64,000 bases of DNA, from positions 62,001 to 126,000 of the forward strand of contig NZ_NMQW01000015.1 of assembly GCF_002234615.1 (NCBI RefSeq), written 5' to 3'. This document shows, one piece after another, positions 53,944 through 62,528 of this stretch (within the stretch, counting starts at the first letter, position 1; each line of letters starts with the position of its first letter). The notes beneath the pieces are model-generated. The model made no database searches, was not told the DNA's origin, and saw nothing but the letters and a program-made list of their open reading frames with translations. Source of the DNA: Paenibacillus rigui. GTDB lineage: Bacteria; Bacillota; Bacilli; Paenibacillales; NBRC-103111. The translations under genes were made by a program, and so were the position numbers.

Positions 53944-54669
53944 TTAATGGCCGGAGATAAACGTTTCGGGATTCAAAGCCGGACCGCCTTGACCTTGGCG
54001 AACCTCGAAGTGCAGGTGGTTCCCCTGATCCTTCTCCAGCTCGTTGCGTCCTGCCTTGGCGATCACGTCGCCCTTCTTCACTTCCGCATCTTTAGCCACT
54101 TTCACATCACTCAAGCTTTGGTATACGGTTACCAATCCGTTAGGGTGCGTAATTTCAACCAGATTGCCCACAACCGGATTTTTTTCCACCGCAGTTACTT
54201 TACCGCTCATTGCGGCCATTACATCGAACGGCTGTGCATCCGGCTTGGAGAAGTCAATCCCCATATGAGGAGTGAATTCTTGACCGTATTCCACCATAGC
54301 GGCTTGACGCACTTCACTCGAAGCTTTGCTATCGAAGTATTGAAGCACCACTTCCAGCTCATTGCGATCCTTGAACGGCCATTGCATCGTTTCGGCAGTA
54401 GCGTTGACACTCACAGCATCGGGGCCCATTACGCTGTCGGTTACCGTAGGTGTGCTGTCCATTCCCAAATCTTTCAGGGAGGACTTGCCAGCATCCTGGT
54501 AGACCCACATTAACGTTAAGATAATTGCCGCCGCTGCCATGTACGTTGCAGGAAACACCCATTTTTTAGCTAGTAACCTTTTCCAAGCGGATGTTGGACT
54601 GCTTTGCGCTCCTTCAGTTGGTTTAGGAGCTTGTTCTTTGGTCTGTAAATCTCTTTTTTGATCATTCAT
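53944..54669 (-). CDS. spoIIQ: SpoIIQ, M23/LytM-domain forespore protein
   Basis: SpoIIQ links the forespore membrane to SpoIIIAH of the mother cell during engulfment. The 241-residue protein has a polar N-terminal tail, one membrane helix at about 35-56 (VFPATYMAAAAIILTLMWVY) and an outer LytM domain at about 125-240. All the metal-ligand motifs of M23 peptidases are present: PHMGIDF (His and Asp) and NHLHFEV (His-x-His). B. subtilis SpoIIQ is known to have lost a zinc ligand, so this version may keep endopeptidase activity. ATG 54669 follows GAGGTGAT. A SigF promoter is visible. Confidence 0.93.
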   Translation of the reverse strand: MNDQKRDLQTKEQAPKPTEGAQSSPTSAWKRLLAKKWVFPATYMAAAAIILTLMWVYQDAGKSSLKDLGMDSTPTVTDSVMGPDAVSVNATAETMQWPFKDRNELEVVLQYFDSKASSEVRQAAMVEYGQEFTPHMGIDFSKPDAQPFDVMAAMSGKVTAVEKNPVVGNLVEITHPNGLVTVYQSLSDVKVAKDAEVKKGDVIAKAGRNELEKDQGNHLHFEVRQGQGGPALNPETFISGH

Positions 54670-54675
54670 AGATTT

Positions 54676-54728
54676 ATCACCTCGCTAACCATTGTTGCCA
54701 CGGATACGAGTTTTATACGCGAGGTGAT
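54676..54728 (-). promoter_or_regulatory. SigF promoter of spoIIQ between arms of an inverted repeat
   Basis: On the minus strand GTATA-N14-GGCAACAATG (54718..54690) matches SigF consensus. It is flanked by ATCACCTCGC (54728..54719) and GCGAGGTGAT (54685..54676). The second arm holds the spoIIQ Shine-Dalgarno. RNA from further upstream would pair the arms and hide it; SigF RNA would lack the first arm. Confidence 0.7.
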
Positions 54729-54824
54729 CTATTTTTTTATTATATTTTCAAAAAATACTAGGTTTCTCCATTGCATACAATCCCAAGTCAGAACAGACTT
54801 TGGAGCCTGTCTATCAAACAGGGG

Positions 54825-55871
54825 CTAAGAGGGCTTTGGTAGAAAAGCGTCTGCCGGCTGAATGGCAATCCCTTTGTAATAGTATTTGACGATCTCCTCC
54901 GCCTTGCGGCCTTCCAGTGCCATGCCGTTCGCTCCCCATTGGCTCATGCCAACCCCATGTCCGTAGCCGAACGTCGTAATCAGCACATCGCGTCCTTTCC
55001 AGCTCCACTGAAATTGAGAGGAGGCTAAGCCCAGCTTCTCCCGCAGCTCTCTGCCGGTAAATATCGTCCCGCCAACGGTCATTTTCTTAACCCGGTGCCC
55101 TTGTGATGTCTCCAGCACTTTCATGCCGCTCCCGGTGGATGCGGGAACGCTCGTTCGAAGTCCCAGCCTGCTCTGAAGCTCCTTGGCGGTCATCGTGACG
55201 GTTTCCTTATACCGGGGGGAGAGGCTCACATCCCATGGGCTCGGTACGCTTCGCAAATACGGAATATATTGATTCCAGTAATCTTCTGAGTTTTCCGTAT
55301 AGCCGTTGCTTGTTGAGAAAAAAGTAGCCTGAATCGGCTTCCCTTCATAAGTCAAGATCATCCCGCTCGTTTCCCTCACCGCCCGATCCAGCTTGTCCGC
55401 GTTATCCGTATAGGCCTTGCCCCAACGCTCCTTCAGCTCCTCATCGGAGACATATGCTTGATGAGCGACCGTATCGGTGACCCAGGCTCCTGCAGCGTCA
55501 GCCGGGATACCGGTAAAATCCTGCTCTACGACCCGCCTTACGATATACGTGCGGGCAGCCAGCGCCTGGGCCTTCATGGCCTCCGGTTCGAACTCAATCG
55601 GCATCTCCCCTGCCAAAACGCCCCTAACGTAAGTCTCTAATGGAATTTGTTCTACTTTGCGCTGCTTGGTCAAGTAGACAGGGATGAGAAACGGCCGCTC
55701 TTCCCGCAGCTGTTCCGAGATAGCTCCCTGCTGGGCCTCGACCCCTGTAGGGACTGCAGAGGGACCATGACTTTTTACGAGAATCGCGGGGACGAGCAAA
55801 ATGACCACAGTGAAGCTGGACAGACACACCACAGCCCATCGGATCCATCGTTTCCTATGAAATTGAATCAT
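54825..55871 (-). CDS. spoIID: SpoIID, peptidoglycan lytic enzyme of engulfment
   Basis: SpoIID degrades septal peptidoglycan as a lytic transglycosylase with SpoIIM and SpoIIP in the mother cell. The 348-residue protein has an N-terminal membrane anchor (WAVVCLSSFTVVILLVPAIL), then the SpoIID domain with VRGVLAGEMPIEFEPEAMKAQ (catalytic Glu in GEMP, about residue 93), AARTYIVRR, and the C-terminal TTFGYGHGVGMSQWGANGMA. The length is typical. ATG 55871 follows GGAGGAG. The order murA-spoIID-spoIIQ-spoIIID-mbl is conserved in Bacilli. Confidence 0.96.
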   Translation of the reverse strand: MIQFHRKRWIRWAVVCLSSFTVVILLVPAILVKSHGPSAVPTGVEAQQGAISEQLREERPFLIPVYLTKQRKVEQIPLETYVRGVLAGEMPIEFEPEAMKAQALAARTYIVRRVVEQDFTGIPADAAGAWVTDTVAHQAYVSDEELKERWGKAYTDNADKLDRAVRETSGMILTYEGKPIQATFFSTSNGYTENSEDYWNQYIPYLRSVPSPWDVSLSPRYKETVTMTAKELQSRLGLRTSVPASTGSGMKVLETSQGHRVKKMTVGGTIFTGRELREKLGLASSQFQWSWKGRDVLITTFGYGHGVGMSQWGANGMALEGRKAEEIVKYYYKGIAIQPADAFLPKPS

Positions 55872-56070
55872 TCCAGCTCCTCCATCTTCTGCCGATTCTA
55901 GAAGTCTGGTGAATATAACAACTCCAGACCTTCAGACTGCATGCACCTTGTGACTGCAGGTAACATCATCTTATGAACCGAAAAGATAGAATAGAACCTT
56001 CTACGAGGATAAGAATCCGGCTCATCCGCCCGGTGCAGACGCCATTTTTCACTGCATTGTAGGCAGAAGT

Positions 56071-56123
56071 GAAAAAAAGAAAGAGGAGACGCTCTCATTT
56101 TGGGTGAGAGAATCTCCTCTTTA
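56071..56123 (-). terminator. Terminator after murA
   Basis: On the minus strand AAAGAGGAGA pairs with TCTCCTCTTT, continued by CTCTC/GAGAG, and ends with CTTTTTTT. Very stable. Confidence 0.92.
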
Positions 56124-56134
56124 CGTTACGTTGT

Positions 56135-57460
56135 TTATGCCAAGCTCGGGGCCGCTGCGAAGATCGAAATCGATTCCTCACTCGGCTCGTAATCCGCCAC
56201 TTCCACTGGAAGCCGTTCGATACTCGCCCCTAACTGCCGCAGCTTCGCCGTAATATCGACATAACCGCGATCAATATGATGCGTGCCGGTAATCTCGGTT
56301 TCACCATCCGCGACAAGTGCAGCCAGAATCAATGCGGCGCCGGCCCTCAGGTCGGTTGCACATACCTTCGCCCCCTGGAGTCTGCTGCCTCCGCTGATCA
56401 CCGCACTGCGTCCATCCACCTTGATCTGCGCATTCATATTCGACATCTGCTCGACATGCATAAACCGGTTTTCGAACACGGTTTCGGTCACGATGCTGGT
56501 GCCGTCCGCCGTAAGCAGCAGCGCCATCATCTGGGACTGCATATCCGTAGGAAAGCCGGGATACGGGAGCGTCTTCACATCTACCGCACGAAGCGGTTTA
56601 TCCGTAAACACACGCAGACCATTCTCGTCCTCTTCGACATGAACGCCCATTTCCTGCATTTTGGAAATAACAGGACGCAGGTGGTCGCCAATGGCACCGT
56701 CGATATACAAATCACTTCCTGTAATGGCTGCAGCAATCATGTAAGTACCCGCTTCGATCCGATCCGGTATGACCGTATGTACCGCTCCAACCAGCTTCTC
56801 TACGCCATCAATGCGGATCAAGCCCGTGCCGGCTCCGCGAATTTTGGCACCCATGGCATTCAAATAATTAGCTAAATCGACAATTTCCGGTTCTTTCGCC
56901 GCATTTTCGATCGTCGTCGTGCCTTCAGCAAGTGCAGCCGCCATCATAATGTTCTCGGTTGCCCCTACGCTGGCTACATCCAAGTAGACCTTGGCGCCCT
57001 TCAGACGTCCGGAAACGCGTGCTTCGATAAAGCCTTGACCCAACTCAATCTCCGCTCCCATGGCCTCGAATCCTTTGAGATGCTGATCAATAGGACGCGT
57101 GCCGATGGCGCAGCCGCCGGGAAGCGATATTCTTGCCTGACCCATGCGGGCCAATAAAGGTCCCATTACAAGAAAAGATGCCCGCATTTTGCGAACCAGC
57201 TCGTAGGATGCCTCGCAGGTACGAATGTTGCGCGCGTTGACGCGTATCGTTTCATCTTTATATTCAATTTCGACGCCTAAACTTTCCAAAACCTGATTAA
57301 TGACAATCACGTCGTCCAGTGGAGGAGCGTCATGAATCACGCTTTCCCCTTCTGTACCTAATATAGAGGCTGCGATAATCGGCAGGACGGCATTTTTGGC
57401 GCCGTGTATTCTGACTCTGCCTGATAATCTCTGGCCGCCGCGGACGATAATTTTGCTCAT
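56135..57460 (-). CDS. murA: UDP-N-acetylglucosamine 1-carboxyvinyltransferase MurA
   Basis: MurA adds enolpyruvate to UDP-GlcNAc, the first committed step of peptidoglycan synthesis. The 441-residue protein begins [16 protein letters not shown] and has [12 protein letters not shown] (Lys and Asn in the active site, about 22), the fosfomycin-target cysteine in [11 protein letters not shown] (about 116), and [16 protein letters not shown] 57460 is chosen next to an equivalent ATG 57463. The terminator downstream separates it from spoIID. Confidence 0.96.
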   Translation of the reverse strand: MSKIIVRGGQRLSGRVRIHGAKNAVLPIIAASILGTEGESVIHDAPPLDDVIVINQVLESLGVEIEYKDETIRVNARNIRTCEASYELVRKMRASFLVMGPLLARMGQARISLPGGCAIGTRPIDQHLKGFEAMGAEIELGQGFIEARVSGRLKGAKVYLDVASVGATENIMMAAALAEGTTTIENAAKEPEIVDLANYLNAMGAKIRGAGTGLIRIDGVEKLVGAVHTVIPDRIEAGTYMIAAAITGSDLYIDGAIGDHLRPVISKMQEMGVHVEEDENGLRVFTDKPLRAVDVKTLPYPGFPTDMQSQMMALLLTADGTSIVTETVFENRFMHVEQMSNMNAQIKVDGRSAVISGGSRLQGAKVCATDLRAGAALILAALVADGETEITGTHHIDRGYVDITAKLRQLGASIERLPVEVADYEPSEESISIFAAAPSLA

Positions 57461-57637
57461 CATGGTCCCCCTCCGCGCTGTTTTCTTTGCACACTTTTTC
57501 TAGTTTAGCATTGAATCTGCAGCATGTAAATTTCATTTGTGAGTACTTCACGATACTATTCGGAGCTGCTCAGGGATTTACAACGGTTGTACTAACCATT
57601 GTTGACAAATATCCCCTCGGTTATTCTTCGGAGCGCT

Positions 57638-57889
57638 TTAAAACATCCCCGGCAGCCAGGTAGACCATTGAAAATAATCAATGATAAATTTAGCTACCTG
57701 ATAGCCTAAGGCGATGGAAAGAAAAATTTGAAGCAGCTTGCTCTGCGGACTGCGGGGGCGCTTCAGCATTTTGTCCAGCTGGAGCTCCTGCAGCGCCCAC
57801 CATGAGCAGCCGATACACATCAGCACAATGGTAATGTTCAGCAAGCCGTTCATCCCCATGGATGATTTCATTTGATCCACAACATCCAT
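57638..57889 (-). CDS. DUF1146 family small membrane protein (YwzB-like)
   Basis: An 83-residue protein with two membrane helices (LNITIVLMCIGCSWWAL and LLQIFLSIALGYQVAKFII) joined by a basic cytoplasmic loop KMLKRPRSPQSK. This is the DUF1146/YwzB layout, and it sits before murA as in B. subtilis. Function is unknown. ATG 57889 follows AAAGGTGAG. It begins 32 bases after the protease gene. Confidence 0.85.
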   Translation of the reverse strand: MDVVDQMKSSMGMNGLLNITIVLMCIGCSWWALQELQLDKMLKRPRSPQSKLLQIFLSIALGYQVAKFIIDYFQWSTWLPGMF

Positions 57890-57921
57890 TCCCTGCTCTC
57901 ACCTTTCTGTAATCGTGCTTG

Positions 57922-60456
57922 TTAAGGCAGCATTTTGGCCAGCATCGATACGAACTCGGCTCGGGATGCCTGCTGGTCCGGACGGAAGCTTCCATCCGCA
58001 TAGCCGTCAATCCAGCCCTCCGCCTTCATTTGCTTCAAAATTGGCGTGCCCCAATAATTATCATCCACATCGGTAAAAGGATTCGCTCCGCGCCGTTTTC
58101 CCGTCTTATTCAACCCTTTGGCTATCATCGAGATCATCTCCATACGGCTGACCGGCTGGTCCGGCGCGAACGAGCCGTCAGGGTACCCGTCGACAATTCC
58201 GCTTTGGGCAGCGCGGGCAATATACGGATAAGCCCAGTGATCGGGTGCGAGATCTGTGTAGTAGATCCCCTTCTGCTTCGATAAATTAAGCGCTCTGCTC
58301 AAAAGCGTTGTAGCTTCGGCACGGGTAATCGCATGGTTCGGACGGAACGTATAATCGTCATACCCATTGATCACTTGCTTGTCGCTCATGGCTAAAATAT
58401 TATCCATCGCCCAATGCCCGTTAATATCAGCATATCCGCCAACTAGCGGTTTGACACCTACTATCAATCGATACATATGGTGATCGAACGCTCCGCTCGC
58501 TCCGAGCTTAAGATAATAATTTCCTGTGCCCAGCCGCTGCCGCAGCTGTAGGGCATAGCCGCTGGAGCTGTTGGTGATCGGACGCATACTGCCGTCGTAA
58601 AGAGTGGCTCCCATCTCGATGCCGGACGGAATATCCGATACATCCACTTGGACCAGACTGTCACCGGACAACGGGAATTGGAACCAATCCACATCGTCGG
58701 CCTTATCCATAAGCCCATCGTATTCTGTGTTCAGGGATACCGTTGTCGCTTGATAGGATCGATTGTTCGGTTCGTTCGGATCGATCTGCTTCGCATCATA
58801 TTCTATCGTTAAATAATACTCTCCGGTAACAGGATATGGATACTCCTTTACGTTGCTCACTTTAATGTAGTAGCTTCCCGGGAATACCTCAGAGAGCTGC
58901 AAATTTTCGCTTGCCCCGTCTTCTCCGTCGTCAATGGTAACCGACTTCTCTCCCTGCTTTTGGACAAAAAGCACCGGATCGATTCTCGCCGTATCCGTTG
59001 ATAAGCGGATGTTCAGCGTTCCGGACTGCATCACCCGAAATTCGAACCAGTCCTGATCGTTTTGCTGGTGAAACGTTCCCTTGATCGTCTGGCTGCGGGA
59101 AGGCAGCACCGAAGCTTTATACTGCTTGTCGTTATCCTCGAACGGATCGCGGTAAATATCAAAGGAGGTCGTCATCTGATACGCCGCTTCCCCTTTGAAG
59201 TTGCGGTTGCCGAGCTGCAGCTGCAGGTAGCTGCGTCCCTTCGTCACAGGAAGAACGGCTGCTTCCCCCGGTCCTACCGTTTGACTGGTGAAAGCGCCGG
59301 AGGCATCCGTATGCTGAACTGTAATGGATTGTCCACTTTCCTGCTGGAAGGTTATTCTCACCGTGCCATTATAAGAAGCATCAAAGGCGAACCAGTCCTG
59401 ATCCGATCCCCCGCTAAACGAAGCGGAGATCGTTTTGCTGATGGAAACCGGCTTCGCCTGATCCTTCCGGTTGTTCGGCTCGTACATGTCCAGCAGCGGC
59501 ATTTCACTCAATGCCCGGTCTGCCCGCAGCAGGCCGTAGCCTGTCGATGCATCCCAGCCGGGAGAGCCCAAATCGTCTGCGGTTTGGCGCAGCAGCTGCC
59601 GGATCTGGTAAGCTTTGAAGTCCGGATACTTGCTCCAGGCCAGGGCCGCAACGGCCGCTACCTGGGGCGCTGCCATGGAGGTACCGTCCTTATACTCATA
59701 GGACCCGCCCAGCGCTGTAGTAAATACATCCCATGGCGCCACCAGATCAACCTCCGGTCCGGTATTAGAGCGGTTGTCTGCGGTTCGTTCCGCCGTCATT
59801 CCCCCTACAGCCAAGACCGTAGGGTACGCCGCAGGGTACTTCACACGGTTACCTTCGTTGCCGGTAGCCGCGACAAGCAGAACATCGTGATCCTCCGCGT
59901 ACTTTACGATATCGCTCATGTAAGTGGAATATTTGTTTAGCCCCAAGGACAAAACGACAATTTTGGCCCCATGATCTACGGCGTAACGAATGCCTTCACC
60001 AAGCTTGGCTTCACCGCCCGAGCCATCCGATTCCAGCGCTTTTATCGGCATAATCTTCGCATTCCACAAGATGCCGGATACCCCTTTATCGTTATTCGTA
60101 GCAGCTGCAAGTACGCCGGCGACATTCGTTCCATGCCCATTATCATCCCTTGGCAGAAGCTTCGGGCTAATCAGATTGATTCCATTTATTAAATTCGGCT
60201 GCAGATCCGGGTGACTCAAGTCAACCCCCGTGTCGACGACAGCAATAATTATATTCGTATTGCCTTTCGCCACGTCCCAAGCTTCATTTACGTGAATTTG
60301 CTGTAAGTACGATTGTTTCTCGCCAAAAGGGTCGTCCGCCACAGCTGCCACTTGGACGGCTCGTTGTTGCGCCCCCGCCGATCCTGCAAATACAAACAGC
60401 AGGACGACTCCTACAATCCAGTGAACAAGGAGCTTTGCACCCTTTGTCTGCCTCAT
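57922..60456 (-). CDS. SLH-anchored subtilisin-like serine protease (S8)
   Basis: An 844-residue exported protease. The signal peptide is about residues 1-30 (LLVHWIVGVVLLFVFAGS). The S8 catalytic domain has Asp75 in VVDTGVDLSH, His108 in NGHGTNVAG, Asn in ATGNEGN and Ser260 in DGTSMAAPQ, all intact. Three PPC-like beta domains follow (about 310-670), each with an EPNN or PFEDND start and DQDWF/VDWF core. Three SLH domains lie at the C-terminus (about 675-844), with pocket motifs TRAE, SRME and SRAE. No typical inhibitor propeptide is clear. The second ATG, 60456, fits AAAGGA better than 60462. It would be held at the wall by CsaB-modified polymer. Confidence 0.93.
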   Translation of the reverse strand: MRQTKGAKLLVHWIVGVVLLFVFAGSAGAQQRAVQVAAVADDPFGEKQSYLQQIHVNEAWDVAKGNTNIIIAVVDTGVDLSHPDLQPNLINGINLISPKLLPRDDNGHGTNVAGVLAAATNNDKGVSGILWNAKIMPIKALESDGSGGEAKLGEGIRYAVDHGAKIVVLSLGLNKYSTYMSDIVKYAEDHDVLLVAATGNEGNRVKYPAAYPTVLAVGGMTAERTADNRSNTGPEVDLVAPWDVFTTALGGSYEYKDGTSMAAPQVAAVAALAWSKYPDFKAYQIRQLLRQTADDLGSPGWDASTGYGLLRADRALSEMPLLDMYEPNNRKDQAKPVSISKTISASFSGGSDQDWFAFDASYNGTVRITFQQESGQSITVQHTDASGAFTSQTVGPGEAAVLPVTKGRSYLQLQLGNRNFKGEAAYQMTTSFDIYRDPFEDNDKQYKASVLPSRSQTIKGTFHQQNDQDWFEFRVMQSGTLNIRLSTDTARIDPVLFVQKQGEKSVTIDDGEDGASENLQLSEVFPGSYYIKVSNVKEYPYPVTGEYYLTIEYDAKQIDPNEPNNRSYQATTVSLNTEYDGLMDKADDVDWFQFPLSGDSLVQVDVSDIPSGIEMGATLYDGSMRPITNSSSGYALQLRQRLGTGNYYLKLGASGAFDHHMYRLIVGVKPLVGGYADINGHWAMDNILAMSDKQVINGYDDYTFRPNHAITRAEATTLLSRALNLSKQKGIYYTDLAPDHWAYPYIARAAQSGIVDGYPDGSFAPDQPVSRMEMISMIAKGLNKTGKRRGANPFTDVDDNYWGTPILKQMKAEGWIDGYADGSFRPDQQASRAEFVSMLAKMLP

Positions 60457-60506
60457 GTCCATGCTTCCTTTACGCTGATTTCATAGCTTTACTTGATTCT
60501 ATAACC

Positions 60507-60536
60507 ATACTACAATTCCCTGCTAAATCTGAACAA
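60507..60536 (-). promoter_or_regulatory. Possible promoter of the SLH protease gene
   Basis: TTGTTC-N18-TAGTAT on the minus strand, about 50 bases before the start. Moderate match only. Confidence 0.4.
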
Positions 60537-60918
60537 TAGAAAGAAGTAAATAATGGATGTTTTATGAACGTTATGAGGTCAGACGCATACACTCCCAAGC
60601 CCATCTTTGATTCTTTAAAAAGATTCCGCTTTCATTTTCAACATTGGTACTGCCGCATGTGCTTCCGGAATTACAACTCATTACCCGCATCCATCCCCTC
60701 ACAAACAGTCCCTATCGGGAATAAAAGTGAGCAGGCCGTGAGCGGCATGGATGTTCGACCGACCGACATGCAGAGCGACTACACGCACCTGGGATTTTCG
60801 CGCGCGTTGGCACCCTTCCCTTTTTCAGACAAGGAGAGCCATCCCCCTTATCTCGCAGATGCCAAACATATGTTCTAGACCCAGCAGCACAGCATGGAAA
60901 TACATGAGGCAGCCGCGC
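60537..60918. other. Gene-free spacer between protease and nuoN
   Basis: I find no supported gene on either strand; the plus-strand open frame at 60564..60878 has no ribosome-binding site and an odd composition. Beyond the nuoN terminator a small GC palindrome CCCCCATGGGGG occurs near 60967. Confidence 0.4.
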
Positions 60919-60960
60919 AAAAAAGCCCGGACATGCCGCAACTGCTGCGGTCTGCCGGGC
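60919..60960 (-). terminator. Terminator after nuoN
   Basis: On the minus strand GCCCGG...CCGGGC with inner CCGCA/TGCGG pairs is followed by six T. It ends the nuo operon. Confidence 0.88.
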
Positions 60961-61009
60961 TTAAGACCCCCATGGGGGGCCCTTACTTAAATTGGCGGGA
61001 ACGAACGGC

Positions 61010-62524
61010 TTAACTGAGGAAAAATAAATCTTGGGTTAATGAGAAAATACGATCGATCCACCCTAACACGACGTGCGGGATGATACCGAGCAGCACACTG
61101 ATACCGGCACATACCCAAAGGGTAATACCGAGCGGAAGCGGAACCCGCACTTCTTTCGATTCAAAATCCGAGCGCAGGAACATTTGCCGGATAAACCCGA
61201 AGTAGTAGTAAAATGATACGACGCTGGTCAGCATCATCACAGCGGCCAACCAATAATGCTGTGTAGCCAGTATGCCTAACAAAATAAACAGTTTACCGAA
61301 AAATCCTCCCGACAAGGGGAGACCTGCCAATGAAAGAACCAGCAGCACTGTTGCCGCAGCTGTCCATGGCGCCCGGTAATACAAGCCGGCCAGGCCGCCA
61401 ATTTGCTCATCTCCCGTTGAATGCTCGATAATCATCAAAACTGCGAAGATACCGATATTCATGAACAGGTAGGCGATGAGATAAAAAGCGAACTCCGAGA
61501 AATTGGAGTAATGCACCATAGAGAATTGGGCGGCAATCGGCACCAGCAGGTAGCCTGAGTTCGCAATACCGGAATAAGCCAACAGCCGCTTTAAATTCGT
61601 TTGCCTTAACGCGGTGAAATTCCCAACGATCATTGCAAGTGCCGCCACTACCATAAGTGCAAGTAGTACATCCTGGTGGAATGGCAGGCTCATTAACGAA
61701 CCGATAGCAAAGACACCGTACATGACGCGGAATAATATTGCAAAGGCTGCACCTTTGGATACGACGGCCAGGAATGCAGTCACCGGTGTAGCTGCCCCTT
61801 GATATACGTCCGGCGCCCACATGTGGAACGGGGATGCGGCTACCTTAAAGCCGAAGCCCGCCAGCAGCAGAAAGAAGGACAAATACAGAAATGGCAGCAT
61901 GGTATCCGCATGTTCACCTAATGCCGAATTGATTTCAGGAATACTGGTTGACCCTGACATCCCATAAAGGAAGGACATGCCGTACAATATAATAGCTGAG
62001 GAGATGCCGCCTAGCACAATATATTTAAAGGCACCTTCATTGGAGCGCAGGTCCTTTTTACGCATGGCTACCAAAATGTACGACGTAATGCTGAGCAGCT
62101 CCAGCCCGACATACAGCGTGATCAAATCACCGGATGAAGCCATTATCATGCCGCCAAGCGTAGCAGGGAGCAGTAAATAATAATACTCTCCAATATGCGG
62201 TACTTCCGCTTCCTTGACGGAACCGACGCTCATAAAAGTGACCAGGCCCGCTCCGGTTAGAAGAATCAGCTTCATGATATTCGCAAAATCATCAATCCGG
62301 TAGCTGAAGTTAAGTAACTGCTTGGGCTCCGCCGGATTCAGATTGCTTATGACAAAAAAGACGGAAACGATGATGCTGATTAAAGACAGCCAGCTAAGCG
62401 CCGTCCGGTTCGTTTGCTTGGGCAGCAGCAGATCAAGCACAGACAAGACTACCGCTGCGATGACCAGAGTCAGCTCCGGCGCCATGATTCCGATATCGCT
62501 CCATTGGAGACGTAATTGTTCCAC
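61010..62524 (-). CDS. nuoN: NADH-quinone oxidoreductase subunit N
   Basis: A membrane-arm subunit of complex I, homologous to Mrp-type antiporters, in proton translocation. The 504-residue protein has about 14 membrane helices and the family motifs YVGLELLSITSYILVAMRKKD (key Glu), GGISSAIILYGMSFLYG with a helix Lys near, AASPFHMWAPDVYQGA (His/Trp/Asp) and LKRLLAYSGIANSGYL. The GTG start at 62524 follows AGGGGGTT; it is 4 bases after the nuoM stop. As the last nuo gene it is followed by a strong terminator. Confidence 0.96.
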   Translation of the reverse strand: MEQLRLQWSDIGIMAPELTLVIAAVVLSVLDLLLPKQTNRTALSWLSLISIIVSVFFVISNLNPAEPKQLLNFSYRIDDFANIMKLILLTGAGLVTFMSVGSVKEAEVPHIGEYYYLLLPATLGGMIMASSGDLITLYVGLELLSITSYILVAMRKKDLRSNEGAFKYIVLGGISSAIILYGMSFLYGMSGSTSIPEINSALGEHADTMLPFLYLSFFLLLAGFGFKVAASPFHMWAPDVYQGAATPVTAFLAVVSKGAAFAILFRVMYGVFAIGSLMSLPFHQDVLLALMVVAALAMIVGNFTALRQTNLKRLLAYSGIANSGYLLVPIAAQFSMVHYSNFSEFAFYLIAYLFMNIGIFAVLMIIEHSTGDEQIGGLAGLYYRAPWTAAATVLLVLSLAGLPLSGGFFGKLFILLGILATQHYWLAAVMMLTSVVSFYYYFGFIRQMFLRSDFESKEVRVPLPLGITLWVCAGISVLLGIIPHVVLGWIDRIFSLTQDLFFLS

Positions 62525-62528
62525 CGGT

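Noticed and set aside
59062-59940. 292-codon open frame antisense to the SLH protease
   Set aside because: Shadow of the protease gene; the minus strand has a complete catalytic domain.
60564-60878. 104-codon plus-strand frame in the gap before nuoN
   Set aside because: No ribosome-binding site or promoter, low-quality composition, and no recognisable motif.
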